Below are positions 38,220-48,868 of a stretch of DNA of 64,000 bases, piece after piece. The notes below the pieces were generated by a model. It saw only the letters and a list, made by a program, of their open reading frames with translations. It made no database searches and was not told the DNA's origin. The translations under genes and the position numbers were made by a program. The stretch comes from Sipunculus nudus (Eukaryota; Annelida; Sipuncula; Golfingiida; Sipunculidae): NCBI GenBank assembly GCA_026874595.1, contig CM049306.1:17629019-17693018 (forward strand), read 5' to 3'. Numbering within the stretch: position 1 is the stretch's first letter; the number at the start of each line of letters is the position of its first letter.

Positions 38220-39010
38220 AGCTTTGGCAGCCTTTGTTACTACAGTCACAAAGACCAATATGTCTCTCCCCACCCAATGGACCAAATTTGAGGAAAATAC
38301 AAGGGCACCACAAAGCTGAACATCCCCTCGCATGGGAAAATAATCATATGGGATTTATTACACAAGTCATACCATCTGTCTGTCTGTCCGGAACATAGCC
38401 TTGACCTTTGACCCTGTGATCTCAAAATCTGTCTAAAGGTCTTCATCTAGATGTAGGGGAGCCATATGTGAAAGATGAAAGGTTTAGGTGAAATGGTTTG
38501 GCTTAAAATTGATCCACAAGGCAATTCTAGCCGGACTTATGGAATGACGGACGAAAAGACTTTGTTGCTAGGGGAAAATAAGCAATTGCAAAATATCCAG
38601 TATTTACAGAAATCACATATTTTAACAGGGTTGACCTTAAAGATCAAGGTCACAAACTTTGAACTTCTCTGAGAACTTTGTTTAAACAGTTGAACTTGGT
38701 GTATAAAACTGGAAGGAAAAACTATGTTGTATCTCTAAAGGTGACTTAGAAAGTCAAAATTTTATTTTTTTTAACCTGTTAAAGACCTTGGATGAAATTA
38801 CTGTGTATCAAATCTGAGGAAGACAGGTGGTATTTCAAAATTTTCCACAGATTTTACCTTAAATATCAAGGTCAAAGTCCCTAATTTTCCAACTTGTCTG
38901 AAGTCTTGAAAGAAACCACTGGTAAGTCAACTTTGAGGAAAAGATATCTAATACTTCAAAAGTTATGGGATTCAAAATGTCCTAGATTTTCACAGATCTG
39001 ATCTTCAGGA
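38220..39010. repeat. Diverged family E-type tandem text
   Basis: TATGTCTCTCCCC near 38259 resembles the family E end. From 38625 onward the phrases TTGACCTTAAAGATCAAGGT, AACTTCTCTGAGAAC and GAGGAAAA recur in units of about 120 bases. Confidence 0.45.
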
Positions 39011-39920
39011 TCAATCCCTGGACTGAAAACACATAATCAGGATGCTTTACCGGATCAATCTAGTTTTCTTTTCATCTTTTTTTAAGAAGGATAATTTTAT
39101 CCACTTAGCTCTGATGGTATGGCTGTCTGGCTCACTCAGTAAATCAGCTGGCTTTGTTACTGTTTGTTTGTAATACTGCTCTAACTGGTATTACTTGGGC
39201 TTAGCAGGCTCTGCAGTGTGCTACAAATTTATCCAGTTTTTCATTCCTACGAGATATATTTCAATAGTTTAATGCCTTTTAATTAGCTTATCTGATGCCT
39301 TTTAAGATTACACAATAGAATGTTTCCTTTTATCTTCAAAATACTCAACTATAGCAGCTTCACTTTATACAAATCCATCTAATTATTGGCCACAACAGAT
39401 TAATCCCACACAAAAGTGCTCCACAAAATACCTCACACTTAACAAGTTCACTAAGCAAGTATTACCTTGATAAAAGTAGGTGATTGCACCAATAGAAAAA
39501 CCAGCAACTCAAAAGGCAGTAAGCCTCCAAAGGGAAGTGTTGTTAGATGTTCTCAACTTACAACAGGGGCTGAGGACATTTAAGTCCTATTATCACAGGG
39601 AAGATTATCTCTAAGGTGCAGGATAGCCACGGGATGTTTCAAAGTTTTACACATTACTGTCTAAAATGTTTCTCTTTAAACATTACATATATTTTTTACT
39701 TAAAGTAATTATAATACATGAAATTATTTAATAATGAATTCCTGATCTGCCTTTGGTTTGGATAAGATTCTAAGTGCCGAACCTGTTATCTACACAAGCT
39801 GTTTACTGTACCAAGATATACTATGAAAGAAAAATTAAATAAACCTCTAATTCCACTAAAAGAGAAAATTAAACTTATGTAGTTCAAGTGAGTTTAGTTC
39901 ATACAGCTAACATTAGAATA
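39011..39920. other. Intronic DNA, no gene seen
   Basis: AT-rich; nothing recognised. Confidence 0.45.
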
Positions 39921-40077
39921 TGTTACGGGGTGACATAAAAGTTGACTGAACTGTCTCGTTAGTGAAGCTTGCTTTGCTAGCGAAGCAGTTGGTACGCCGG
40001 ACTTGTGCGCCACCAACATGGGTTCGAATCCGGGATCAACCCAATATTTTTTCCATGAGCAATTTGTCTTTGTAACA
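39921..40077 (+). mobile_element. tRNA-like short element with inverted ends (copy 1)
   Basis: The body has a polymerase III A-box-like TAGCGAAGCAGTTGGTACG and a B-box-like GGTTCGAATCC, spaced as in a tRNA, followed by CGGGATCAACCC. The ends are TGTTACGGGG and TTTGTAACA, so GTTAC and GTAAC are inverted. This mixes a tRNA-derived SINE body with TIR-like ends. V-SINEs such as RUDI are known in molluscs, but identity with them was not tested. Confidence 0.72.
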
Positions 40078-40194
40078 AATGGGGACCCTTAAACGTGATG
40101 GCAAACTTTGTGGCCCAGGGAATAAGCTCACTAAAGTGTGACTCCTATGATAATTAATCTTGTTCTGATAGCAGAATGCTCTTAAGAGGGGTTG

Positions 40195-40354
40195 TGTTAC
40201 GGGATGACATTAAAGCAGACCGAACTGTCTCGTTAGTGAAGCTTGCTTTGCTAGCAAAGCAGTTGGTACGCCAGAATTGTGTGCCATCCTTATGGGTTCA
40301 AATCCAAGATCAGCCCAATATGTTTTCCCCTGAAAAAAATTTGTCTTTGTAACA
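40195..40354 (+). mobile_element. tRNA-like short element with inverted ends (copy 2)
   Basis: Same layout as copy 1, which lies 118 bases away in the same orientation. The B box is more decayed (GGTTCAAATCC), as is the following CAAGATCAGCCC. Ends TGTTACGGG and TGTAACA. Confidence 0.7.
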
Positions 40355-40436
40355 AATAACAGAAACTAATTTTAGCAAGTGCTCATGATGCCGGTGGTTA
40401 ACACACCCCTAATAATACTGATGCTGTTTGTTTCAG

Positions 40437-41219
40437 ATATCCGCCATGCTTAGACTCCTACATGGACAATGAAGTCCCTGCAGTATCTCCATCAACTAGA
40501 TTACTACAGTTTCTCCATCTACTAGAGTACTACAGTGTCTCCAACAACTAGAGTACTACAGTGTCTCCATCAACTAGAGTATTACAGTGTCAGCATCAAC
40601 TGAGTACTACAGTGTCTGCAACATTTAGAGTACTACTGAGTCTCCATCAACTAGAGCACTACAGTGTCTCCACCAGCGAGAGTATTACAGTGTCTCAAAC
40701 AACTAGAGTACTACAGTATCTCCAATAACTAGAGTACTACAGTGTCTCCAAAAACTAGAGTACTACAGTGTCTTTAAGTACTAGAATTCTAGTGACTTTA
40801 ATAAACACTTTTTAACAGGGTCTCCAAAAACTAGAGTAATACAGAGTCTCTAACAACTAGAGTACTACAGTGTCTCCAACAACTAGAGTACTACAGTGTC
40901 TTTAAGAATTCTAGTGACTTTAATAAACACATTTTAACAGGGTCTTCAACAACTAGAGTACTACAGTATCTCTATCAGACAGAGTTCTGCAGTTCAACAG
41001 CCAAAGTTTTTGATAATCTATGAAATCTGGATATGGGATGATCCATATGGAAAATGGGTTATTTGGATCATCTTTTATATTTTTTTTGTGATAAAGGAAA
41101 AATCTGAAGACACAAGAAGATACTGCATTCTTAATGCCAGCACTGTCTGTGGGTACTACAAAGAGCACTTGATACAGTTAAATACTCTACAACACAAAAA
41201 GTAGTCAATAGTGAACAAT
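40437..41219 (+). other. Possible 5' UTR exon of the GPCR gene
   Basis: A pyrimidine-rich acceptor-like GTTTGTTTCAG ends at 40436. From there the sequence runs to the GPCR start codon without a clear donor. If it is real, the minisatellite at 40480-40975 is transcribed in the leader. It contains several upstream ATG codons. No transcript evidence is available. Confidence 0.3.
40480..40975. repeat. 26-bp minisatellite upstream of the GPCR
   Basis: About sixteen diverged copies of a unit like ACTAGAGTACTACAGTGTCT plus CCAACA. A larger duplication of about 127 bases is superimposed: GAATTCTAGTGACTTTAATA followed by AACAC occurs near 40786 and again near 40906. Confidence 0.88.
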
Positions 41220-42257
41220 ATGAACAATACGACAGGGCAGACAGCAGAGGAAACCTGGCATGCACAGCAGAGGAAAATTGGACGAATAATTGAACTGACA
41301 GGGGCAGTTCTATTGCTGGTATTTGGTTTTATATTAAACATGGGTGCTATACTTATCATAAAAAGAAAGAGGAAGAAATTCTCTTGGCATGAAAAATTCA
41401 TCATAGTTTTGCTGGGTTTGAACTTGAGTCTGTGTTTGCTAATACTTCCTCTACAAATTGCGATAAAAGCTAGTGAGCGAGTGCTTGGTGTTGTGACTTG
41501 CCGGCTCTATGCATTTGCCTTTTTCTTTGTCCAGGGGACTACCATATTTAATCTGCTCATGTTGACTGTGCATAGATATATGAAAATTGTGCACACTGAT
41601 ATGGCCAGCAGGATAGAAGCCACACAAGCCTATCTTATTATAACAATTATAGCCTGGATAATCATCACACTGATACTGTTACCTCCGTCACTCAAAATTG
41701 GAGCTGAATTTGGTTTCAATGCCATTTCGCATGCATGCACATTTGTTGGAAAGCACAGCATCTTGTACAGGAACTTAGTGTATTCCTTCACTATTGGTAT
41801 ACCACTTGTGGTGATGATTACTTGTTACTTACATATCTACATCACGGTACGGAGACAAAATCGTAAAATGATCACACATCAAACTGAATCGCATCAAAAT
41901 CCTCAGGCTAAGCGAAGAAGAAAACGAGAGCTAGATATTACAAAGACAACAGTTCTTATCTGTGCAACATACATTATTGGGTTTGTCCCCCTGGTCATAT
42001 GCTCAGCAATGGGAATGGCTTTGAAAAATCCAGTAGTACAAGCCTTGGCAAGTACACTAGCACTAGTTCACTGTATCATTAATCCTTTAATCTATGTCCA
42101 CAGCAGCTACAAACAGGTGCTCAATACAATTAGAAATATATGCCCTTGTACCAGTAAAGTTACAGAAATAGAAGAGTTATCCATAGAGCCATCCATAGTG
42201 GGTACCAGAGCTGCTGTGCCACCCAATCATGAGATTCAAACTGTGACAAACACATAA
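41220..42257 (+). CDS. Rhodopsin-family G protein-coupled receptor, single exon, 345 aa
   Basis: The start is ATG at 41220. The in-frame TAG at 41202-41204 rules out a longer unspliced reading, and the GTG at 41211 is not a likely start. The N-terminus MNNTTG carries overlapping N-glycosylation sequons. Seven hydrophobic segments lie near residues 24-47, 60-82, 94-116, 137-156, 183-207, 242-264 and 274-293. Conserved marks are Cys94 and Cys173 (disulphide), Trp146 in TM4, NPLIY at 288-292, a basic third loop (KRRRKRE) and a Cys-Pro-Cys palmitoylation-like site at 308-310. Odd points: DRY is HRY, the TM2 Asp is probably Asn, and the TM6 CWxP is GFVP. It may lie near the melatonin-like/moody-like receptors, but the ligand is unknown. 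It lies in SPIN90 intron 2, opposite strand. Confidence 0.9.
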   Translation: MNNTTGQTAEETWHAQQRKIGRIIELTGAVLLLVFGFILNMGAILIIKRKRKKFSWHEKFIIVLLGLNLSLCLLILPLQIAIKASERVLGVVTCRLYAFAFFFVQGTTIFNLLMLTVHRYMKIVHTDMASRIEATQAYLIITIIAWIIITLILLPPSLKIGAEFGFNAISHACTFVGKHSILYRNLVYSFTIGIPLVVMITCYLHIYITVRRQNRKMITHQTESHQNPQAKRRRKRELDITKTTVLICATYIIGFVPLVICSAMGMALKNPVVQALASTLALVHCIINPLIYVHSSYKQVLNTIRNICPCTSKVTEIEELSIEPSIVGTRAAVPPNHEIQTVTNT

Positions 42258-42931
42258 CTATGGTGCTGTAACCAGACCTGATGCTGATTCTTTTGGCCAA
42301 TCATGGATTTCCTAGCAAAATATTGAGAGGGTTGAGTAACCTTAAATTTACTGTGATTGGCTGATAGTCAGAGCAGCCAAAATAATCTGTCTATTATGTA
42401 CATTGTATTTCCTTGGAAATACCAGGGCTGGGGTTTCCAAAGATACTATGAGTAATGCAAGTAAATTATGATTTGTCATTACATTAGTGCTAACATAAGT
42501 TGATTTCTCATTTCCAATTGATAAGTAAACTACTTAAAACTGAAGGGTGAGGTTTATCAAAATTCAGCCTTAAAAAGGTTTATCAAAATTCAGCCTAAAA
42601 AAAAGTCCAATTGTAGTGTGTCATAAATTTGTGTCTAACAGTCAAGTACAGTGGCACGGCATATGCTTCTATTACTGTCTAAAGACAATGCCAAGAGAGC
42701 CAGCCACATGTTAACAGAAGATTTATCTGATAAATCTATGCCACACTCTCATTTCATAACTGGTACTGCTGTGTGTTGCTAGTTTGCTACATTGGGCACA
42801 GTGGGCTACAGTATATGATTGGCTCACACTTGGCAGATACAGAAACTGCTTAACAGTGTATGTAATGAAAGACCTGGATGGAATTATATTAGTTGAACTT
42901 TTATGTATAAAGTGCCTCCACACTGAAAACT

Positions 42932-42932
<1 letters not shown>
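42258..42932. other. 3' flank of the GPCR gene
   Basis: No coding sequence. A short direct repeat, TTTATCAAAATTCAGCCT, occurs at about 42552 and 42580. No clear canonical polyadenylation signal was seen close to the stop. Confidence 0.45.

Positions 42933-43001
<69 letters not shown>
42933..43001. repeat. (AT)n microsatellite, about 69 bp
   Basis: Uninterrupted alternating A and T. Confidence 0.95.
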
Positions 43002-43003
<2 letters not shown>

Positions 43004-43140
43004 TGTGTGACACAGTATAGCTTGTCTTTTGATATGTAAGTCACCAGGACTGGTTTAGCGATCAGTTTAGTGATCAGTGGTGATCACAAGCAGAGATGCA
43101 TAAACTATATAAGCAGCAGAGAGTGTGTTGTGCATTAGAT

Positions 43141-43860
43141 CTGCAGTGTACTCTTCATGAAGCAATGTCATTGCAGTGTACTCTCCATGAAGCAGTGTCA
43201 CTGCAGTGTACTCTTCGTGAAGCAATGTCATTGCAGTGTACTCTTCATGAAGCAATGTCATTGCAGTGTACTCTCCATGAAGCAGTGTCACTGCAGTGTA
43301 CTCTTCATGAAGCAATGTCATTGCAGTGTACTCTTCATGAAGCAATGTCATTGCAGTGTAATCTTCATGAAGCAGTGTCATTGCAGTGTACTCTTCATGA
43401 AGCAATGTCATTGCAGTGTACTCTTCATGAAGCAGTGTCACTGCAGTGTACTCTTCATGAAGCAGTGTCACTGCAGTGTACTCTTCATGAAGCAGTGTCA
43501 TTGCAGTGAACTCTTCATGAAGCAATGTCATTGTAGTGTACTCTTCATGAAGCAGTGTCACTGCAATGTACTCTTCATGAAGCAATGTCATTGCAGTGTA
43601 CTCTTCATGAAGCAATGTCATTGCAGTGTACTCTTCATGAAGCAGTGTCACTGCAGTGTACTCTTCATGAAGCAATGTCATTGCAGTGTACTTTTCATGA
43701 AGCAATGTCATTGCAGTGTACTCTTCATGAAGCAATGTCATTGCAGTGTACTCTTCATGAAGCAATGTCATTGCAGTGTACTCTTCATGAAGCAATGTCA
43801 TTGCAGTGTACTCTCCATGAAGCAGTGTCACTGCAGTGTACTCTTCACGAAGCAGTGTTA
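43141..43860. repeat. 30-bp minisatellite, 24 units with no length change
   Basis: Every unit is exactly 30 bases, so all 24 stay in register. Each unit contains the perfect palindrome CTTCATGAAG and a small hairpin GCARTGTCAYTGC. The period is divisible by three, so several frames are open. The minus frame (43067-43990, 307 codons) reads a decapeptide EEYTAMTLLH, with Met/Val variation. The plus frames read MKQCHCSVLF. The minus frame has a hydrophobic stretch before the array (LIVTFVFVMLTLL), but no family is recognised and the flanks show no coding support, so a gene is not called. Confidence 0.95.
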
Positions 43861-44405
43861 ACATCACAAACACAAAGGTGACTATTAACATGTGATAGGT
43901 GCTGCTGTGGATGAACTTGTAATACAAAGAAAGAGATGTGTATTTGAATGTATTTCTCACACTCAGTGAAAAATTGGTGCTGATTGTCATTCATACTTAT
44001 ATGTATAACCCAACTGGATTGTAATATGGATAAGTAAATGGCACTTGTAGGTGCTTGCTTATTTGTAATACTTGATAAATACAATTATTTTACTAGATTT
44101 GCTATGTTTTATGCTCTGTGTAGAATATCTTGGGATTTTATGCAAGCTGAGACACATATAGGAACAGTTAATTCTTGTCTAACTCTGACAGACACAAGCA
44201 ACTCCATATGCCACACGAGTCAACCTTGACCGGTGACCCATTAAGCTTGGTATGGCCTTAAAGTATTTGAAGGAAATAAAAAACAAGGGCCTAGAGACCC
44301 AAGTAGTACCTCACCATATGCTTAACTAGGAAAATATGGGATCAATGATGCCCTTATATCCTGAAACCTTGGCAAGAACCCTTTCTTAATTCACAATACA
44401 TACAT
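43861..44405. other. Intronic DNA, no gene seen
   Basis: AT-rich; nothing recognised. Confidence 0.45.
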
Positions 44406-46308
44406 AACAAGGGACCCATGGGTCACAGCGCTCAGCTGAAGTTTGAAATTTTTACCAAATGCAAAAATATGAAAATATTCTATTGTCATGTTTTTCATTT
44501 ATATAAGCATATGAGAAGCTGAGAGGAAACTGGCCCTCCTACTTGGTTATAGTAAAGTTCTAAATATATGATTGCAAACTAATACTCTGACAAGACTGTC
44601 ATGAAGAAAAACAGTAACAGTTTTGAGATAATGTGATGCATATGAAAAATTTACAGATGGACAGGCAAGTGGACAGAATGGACTAATACCTTTATTTCAC
44701 TTTCAAGAGAATAATGCATTTAAGTTTATATATAAGTCTATTTTTTTAGCATATCCACTTTTTCCATTAATAGTTTTTATCAGATTCATTTTTTTATTTA
44801 CAAGTTTTATAAATTTGTAATAAAAAAACCTGAAAATATAAGTTAAAATATTAGAATTCTAAGTTGCAATCATTATATATCCAGAGTGTGGCTCATATTG
44901 GGTCATATTATGCATACACATCTATTTTATTATTTTAAAAACACAAATGTTTAAACTGAATTTAAAAGAAAATAATGCCACAACATGGCATCTACAAGAT
45001 TATTCCTTGAATCACTATTAACAAGTTTTGCACATTGGAGTTTTCAGTACATGCTTAATTTTATTCATTGAAATGAAATAAAATATTCAGTAAATTTGAT
45101 AAAATAAAAACATCTTTTCAAATAAAGTATACACACTGTTGGTTGAATGAGGAACAAACAATATCATTGTGCTAATTACTATCTCATATTTATTACTGGA
45201 ATTAATATTCAATTTCACACCTGGGGACGTTTTTACTCTTCTGAAGTAAGGAATTACTTATCTGATGAACATCCACACTTTCATAGCAATACACCACTTT
45301 GTGGACACAATTAAATACGCACTTAAATCACTGTAACCCTGGTGGTACATACAAAATCTAAAATGTAGCATAGCCAAGAATAAAATAAAATTCAGAAAAT
45401 TATAACATTCATCTAGTTAATGCACCATCTGGGGGGGGGGGGGGCGAGTGCAGGGCAGAGGGGAAGCCTGCTAGTAGTGGCCAAGCTGAGCCAAGGCAAG
45501 CTGCCTGGGGTGGGTTACATAATGCAAGTGAAGGCTGTACTACTAGGTGGGCTAGATGTAAACAACACTTGACATAGTGTATGGAATCCTGAATAAAAGC
45601 TGCTCTTTTCAATCAATTCCTTTGAAATTTCAGATTTTAAAAGATTAAATCCTTATGTATGTATGTTGTGAAAATTATATCGACAGTGCTAACAGGGAAA
45701 AAACATGCCATTGCCAAAGTTGGACAAAATTTAAGGTACTGATTTTTAATTTATGCTAATAACTTGACAAATTTGCAAAATTCAGATCTAATTTTGGGTA
45801 AACAAATGAATCTTGATTAAATAAAGTTATATTCCTGAAAAAATGTCTCCAGTTTCAGCAATTCTCATGTTAGGTGAGTAAACATATTTCCTGATTTTTT
45901 AAAAATTGCATTATATTTGGGCCCATAACTTCAAAATTATACACAATACTGACCTAATTTTTGGTATATTCATAGAAAATCTATGGAAGTATATGAATAC
46001 TAAATATGATCAAAAACAGATCAGTGGTTTTGATATTAGGCAGCCTTGAAGTGTAAATATGGCTTTTTTTATGGAAAACAGAAGTTTTTCCTTAATATCT
46101 TGAAGGAACAAAGTCCTAATGACCCAATTTTCGGTATGGTAGGAGATTTTGGAGACATCTAATGGTATGCACAGTTTTGGATTCGTAGGTCCAACGCTTT
46201 TAAAACGTGCCCTGTTAACGGATGGCCGGCCGGACTGCAGGACAGACGGACGAGGGACAAAGGACCACGACTATAGCTCAGATGACTTATAGTCAGCTGA
46301 GCTAATAA
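44406..46308 (-). mobile_element. Family A element (copy A5), long sibling of A1
   Basis: The left end is AACAAGGGACCCATGGGTCA then GCTCAGCTGAAG. The right end is AGCTCAGATGACT, TAT, AGTCAGCTGAGCT, ending about 46303. It aligns with A1 end to end. An additional segment of about 500 bases (roughly 44875-45385) lies between AGTTGCAATCA and CAGAAAATTATAACATTC, which are adjacent in A1. A poly-G run (45431-45444) and the segment after it are shared. A GGACAGACGGACGAGGGACA tract precedes the right hairpin. Confidence 0.78.
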
Positions 46309-46323
46309 AAACTGGTTTAAAAA

Positions 46324-48556
46324 CAAGGCCTACAGGCCTAATGCAAACCTGTGCAATGGGATATATATCACATTAAATGTTTCCATGCTTAACCGTTACT
46401 TTTCATGTACATGTGTGGCATGTACATGTACAATTCAGGTACTAAACATTTTGAACCTTAGTATAAGCACCAATTTTTCAGCAAATTTATCTGCAAAATT
46501 ACAGGAAGAATCTTCAAACCACTCTCGGTCTATGTGCACAGATGCATGAAACCAAAAGCAATTGTAGGTGGCACAACAGGTTTTGTATACCACAAAATTA
46601 TCCAAGATGTATGGACACGCATAATTTCAGGCTGATTTGATAAACCACTCTTGAGAAATAAGCAGGAGCATACACAGTGCAAAAATTATTGTAGGTGGTA
46701 CCATCAGTCTTGTATATGACAAAGCTATCCAAATGTATGTATGCCTAATATCAGGCCTGCCGATGAGGAAAAAACTTGCTAAAACTTGCATAACTGGGAA
46801 ACCCGGTGAAATACAGCCCAAATGGCTGAAACTGCAAGTACAATGGCGATGGGTCTCGAAACAGTGTCGTTCACAAGATCGAGTTCGGCTCTCCAATGGC
46901 ATGGCTGGGTCTCCACTGCTGGGATCGGTAGAGGGAATGTGGGTTGCTTCTGGCTTTGTGGCTTTGGATGCTGTAGCTTTCTTAAAAGGTCACCTGCTCG
47001 GGATGGACGATGGCGGCCTTTGCGGCTCCCTGCTTGGCTTGGCGTGGAACTGCAACTGTTGGCTCAGAGAACATGCTTAAGGAGCGCACAGGGCTGAGGT
47101 CTTGACCGCAGCAACCTGTAGCTGCTCGATGAGCGTATACCTTCATTGGCTTGGCTAATTTCACGCTGACATATCAAATCCCTCCTAAGAAATAAGCAGG
47201 TATATTCACTGTGCAAAAGTCATTGTAGGTGGCGACATTAGTATAGTGTATGAGAAAGCCATAAAAGACTCATGGACAGGTCAAAACATCAGGCCAATAC
47301 ATCAAACTTCTCTTGAGTCAGGTGCACTGGGCTAACCAGGCTTATGTGAGAAAGGCAGTTGCCCCTAGTGAATTGGAACGAATTGCTGGCACCAGCTACT
47401 GCACTGAGTGAACTCTTGACCTGCACCTGGCTGAACTGAGTAAAGTCTTGATCTGTACCTGGGTCCACTGTGTGATCTCTTGACCTGTTGCATAATCTGA
47501 CACAGTAGGCAGTCTGCTAAAGCTATAAATAGATCCAGACTGACCATTGGCCTGTTGCCAAATCTGAAATAGTTGGCAGTCTGCAAAGCTATTTATAGAT
47601 ACAGACACAATCTTGGCCTGTAAGTAACATCTTTTTACACATTCTGAAAGACTTTGGCTAAAATGTTTTTTTTCAAGCTGACATATCCATAAGATTGTTT
47701 GATCTAAATGTTTAGAATAATAAAAGATGTAGTCCTTTCATTGTTAAAGGTCAAATAATTCTGCAAACAATCATTAATGTAAACTTGAACAAAGGCCTCC
47801 TGAGAATCATTTTGGTGCAATATTGTAGAAGGTGAAACAACAGTTTTGCAGAAAAAGGAGTATTGCAGTCCTCAGTTTGAAATAGGCTTACTAATGGCCA
47901 CAAGACCAATTTCATGCAGCTTTCTATGACTCTACCAAAAGTAAACCAAATCTTTTCTTATGCAATTGAAAGAACCCTACCCTAGGATATTTCTTGTGAA
48001 AAATTAAATGATTCAGCTTGACAGTTTCATCAAAAACCATTTTTAAACTAAAGAGGCTAAAATTATGAGAATGTTGCCTGTAAAAACAGGTTGATGTAAC
48101 CCCTCAAAAACTGCAATTTCAAATATGAGTCACGTGACCAACATTTGCAAAAAATTGGTGATGCTAGCTCCTGTCAATTCTGAGATTTTTATGTAAGTAT
48201 GATATAATGGCCAAATGACTAAGTTCAAATTCCTGTAACTCTGCCAAAATTCATCAAACCCAAACTATTTGAACAAACTTGAGAGAGCTTTTTCTCTGGG
48301 ATCATTTCTGTGAAGTATTAAACCATTTGGCTGAATGATTTCAGAGAAGATTTTCAAAGGTATTTTTTTAGCCTTTTTTCCTTATAAAATCTCAGTTTAT
48401 GCAAATAGCAAAAAAAGTAAATTTTTTAGATGACTGGTTTTTTGCATAAAATTTGGTGATGCTAACTCCAACCATTTTTGAGATTGCATGGGTTGAGGTA
48501 CGGATAACAGCGGAAGGACTACTCAGCGCCATCGCAAAAGGTCATCGGTTCACTTA
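46324..48556 (-). mobile_element. Family D element (copy D2), diverged, with a GC-rich insert
   Basis: The left end is AACAAGGCCTACAGGCCTAA then GCAAACCTGTG. The right end, GGTCATCGGTTCACTT near 48541, is a decayed inverse. The middle part shares with D3 the phrases GTTGCCCC, CTGCACTGAGTGAACTCTTG, TTGACCTGTTGCATAATCTG and CTATAAATAGA. It starts only about 16 bases after the end of A5. The tail keeps CCATCGC and the ACGGATAACAGCGG tract. Confidence 0.7.
46757..47163. other. GC-rich insert in D2, possibly captured genic DNA
   Basis: Copy D3 has TTTTAGGCTGATGTATCAAA at this position. D2 has ATATCAGGC, then about 400 bases of GC-rich text, then CACGCTGACATATCAAA. The insert is clearly richer in G and C than the rest of the element. 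It holds overlapping open frames on both strands: plus 46733-47080 (115 codons) and minus 46982-47164 (60 codons, reading AKPMKVYAHRAATGCCGQ). None matches a family known to me. Helitron-type elements are known to carry captured gene fragments, so capture is a reasonable inference, not shown. Confidence 0.5.
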
Positions 48557-48758
48557 AAGTAAACAAGGATGCATTATGTCTATCACATAAAAGGAAAGAC
48601 TCATAAAGGGTCATAAACTTGTCACAAAGCTGAGCTCTCTCATGCAATATCAAGTTAAACTCTCACATAAAGGCTGACAAAACTATGATATAATATTTTC
48701 ATATAGAAAAGATGGTGGGGACAGTGTTACAGAACAGGGACATTTTGAAGCCACTTAC

Positions 48759-48868
48759 TGTAAGTTTTCTCTCTGCTGATGGGTGTAGCTACCTCCAGCA
48801 CTGCTGGCAGCAAAGTGAATGGTTTCTATAGCCCTATCAATGGACCGCAGCACCTCAGAATAAGCCAC
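48759..48868 (-). CDS. NCKIPSD: NCKIPSD/SPIN90-like gene, coding exon 2
   Basis: On the minus strand the exon follows the acceptor ATACTAG and ends before GTAAGTGG. It is in phase 0 with exon 1 and reads VAYSEVLRSIDRAIETIH, then a short loop and YTHQQRENL, leaving CA for exon 3. Human SPIN90 has DVLQAIDRAIEAVH then YSLEQRGVLQ directly after its SH3 domain, so both order and spacing agree. The 110 bases give 36 codons plus two bases. An alternative acceptor, TTCTGAG, five codons later keeps the same frame but has a weaker pyrimidine tract. Confidence 0.88.

Larger units (their letters stand above)
15612..48758 (-). other. SPIN90 intron 2 (about 33.1 kb) with nested gene and transposons
   Basis: The intron is bounded by the exon 2 donor (GTAAGTGG on the minus strand, intron from 48758 down) and the exon 3 acceptor (TTTACAG, to 15612). 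Codon completion across the junction (CA|A, Gln) and the unbroken match to the SPIN90 order (ENLQ then KLVKHRE) support a single intron. It contains the GPCR gene on the opposite strand, a solo LTR, two tRNA-like elements and most of the family A, B and C copies. Confidence 0.78.

Noticed and set aside
39921..40077. Functional tRNA gene
   Set aside because: A and B boxes are present, but the cloverleaf stems do not pair fully, and three dispersed copies with shared non-tRNA ends indicate a mobile element.
41211..41219. GTG at 41211 as GPCR start
   Set aside because: Animal genes start at ATG; the first ATG in frame is at 41220.
46982..47164. Calling the GC-rich D2 insert a named host gene
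   Set aside because: No frame matched a family I can recognise; only composition and the comparison with D3 support it as foreign.
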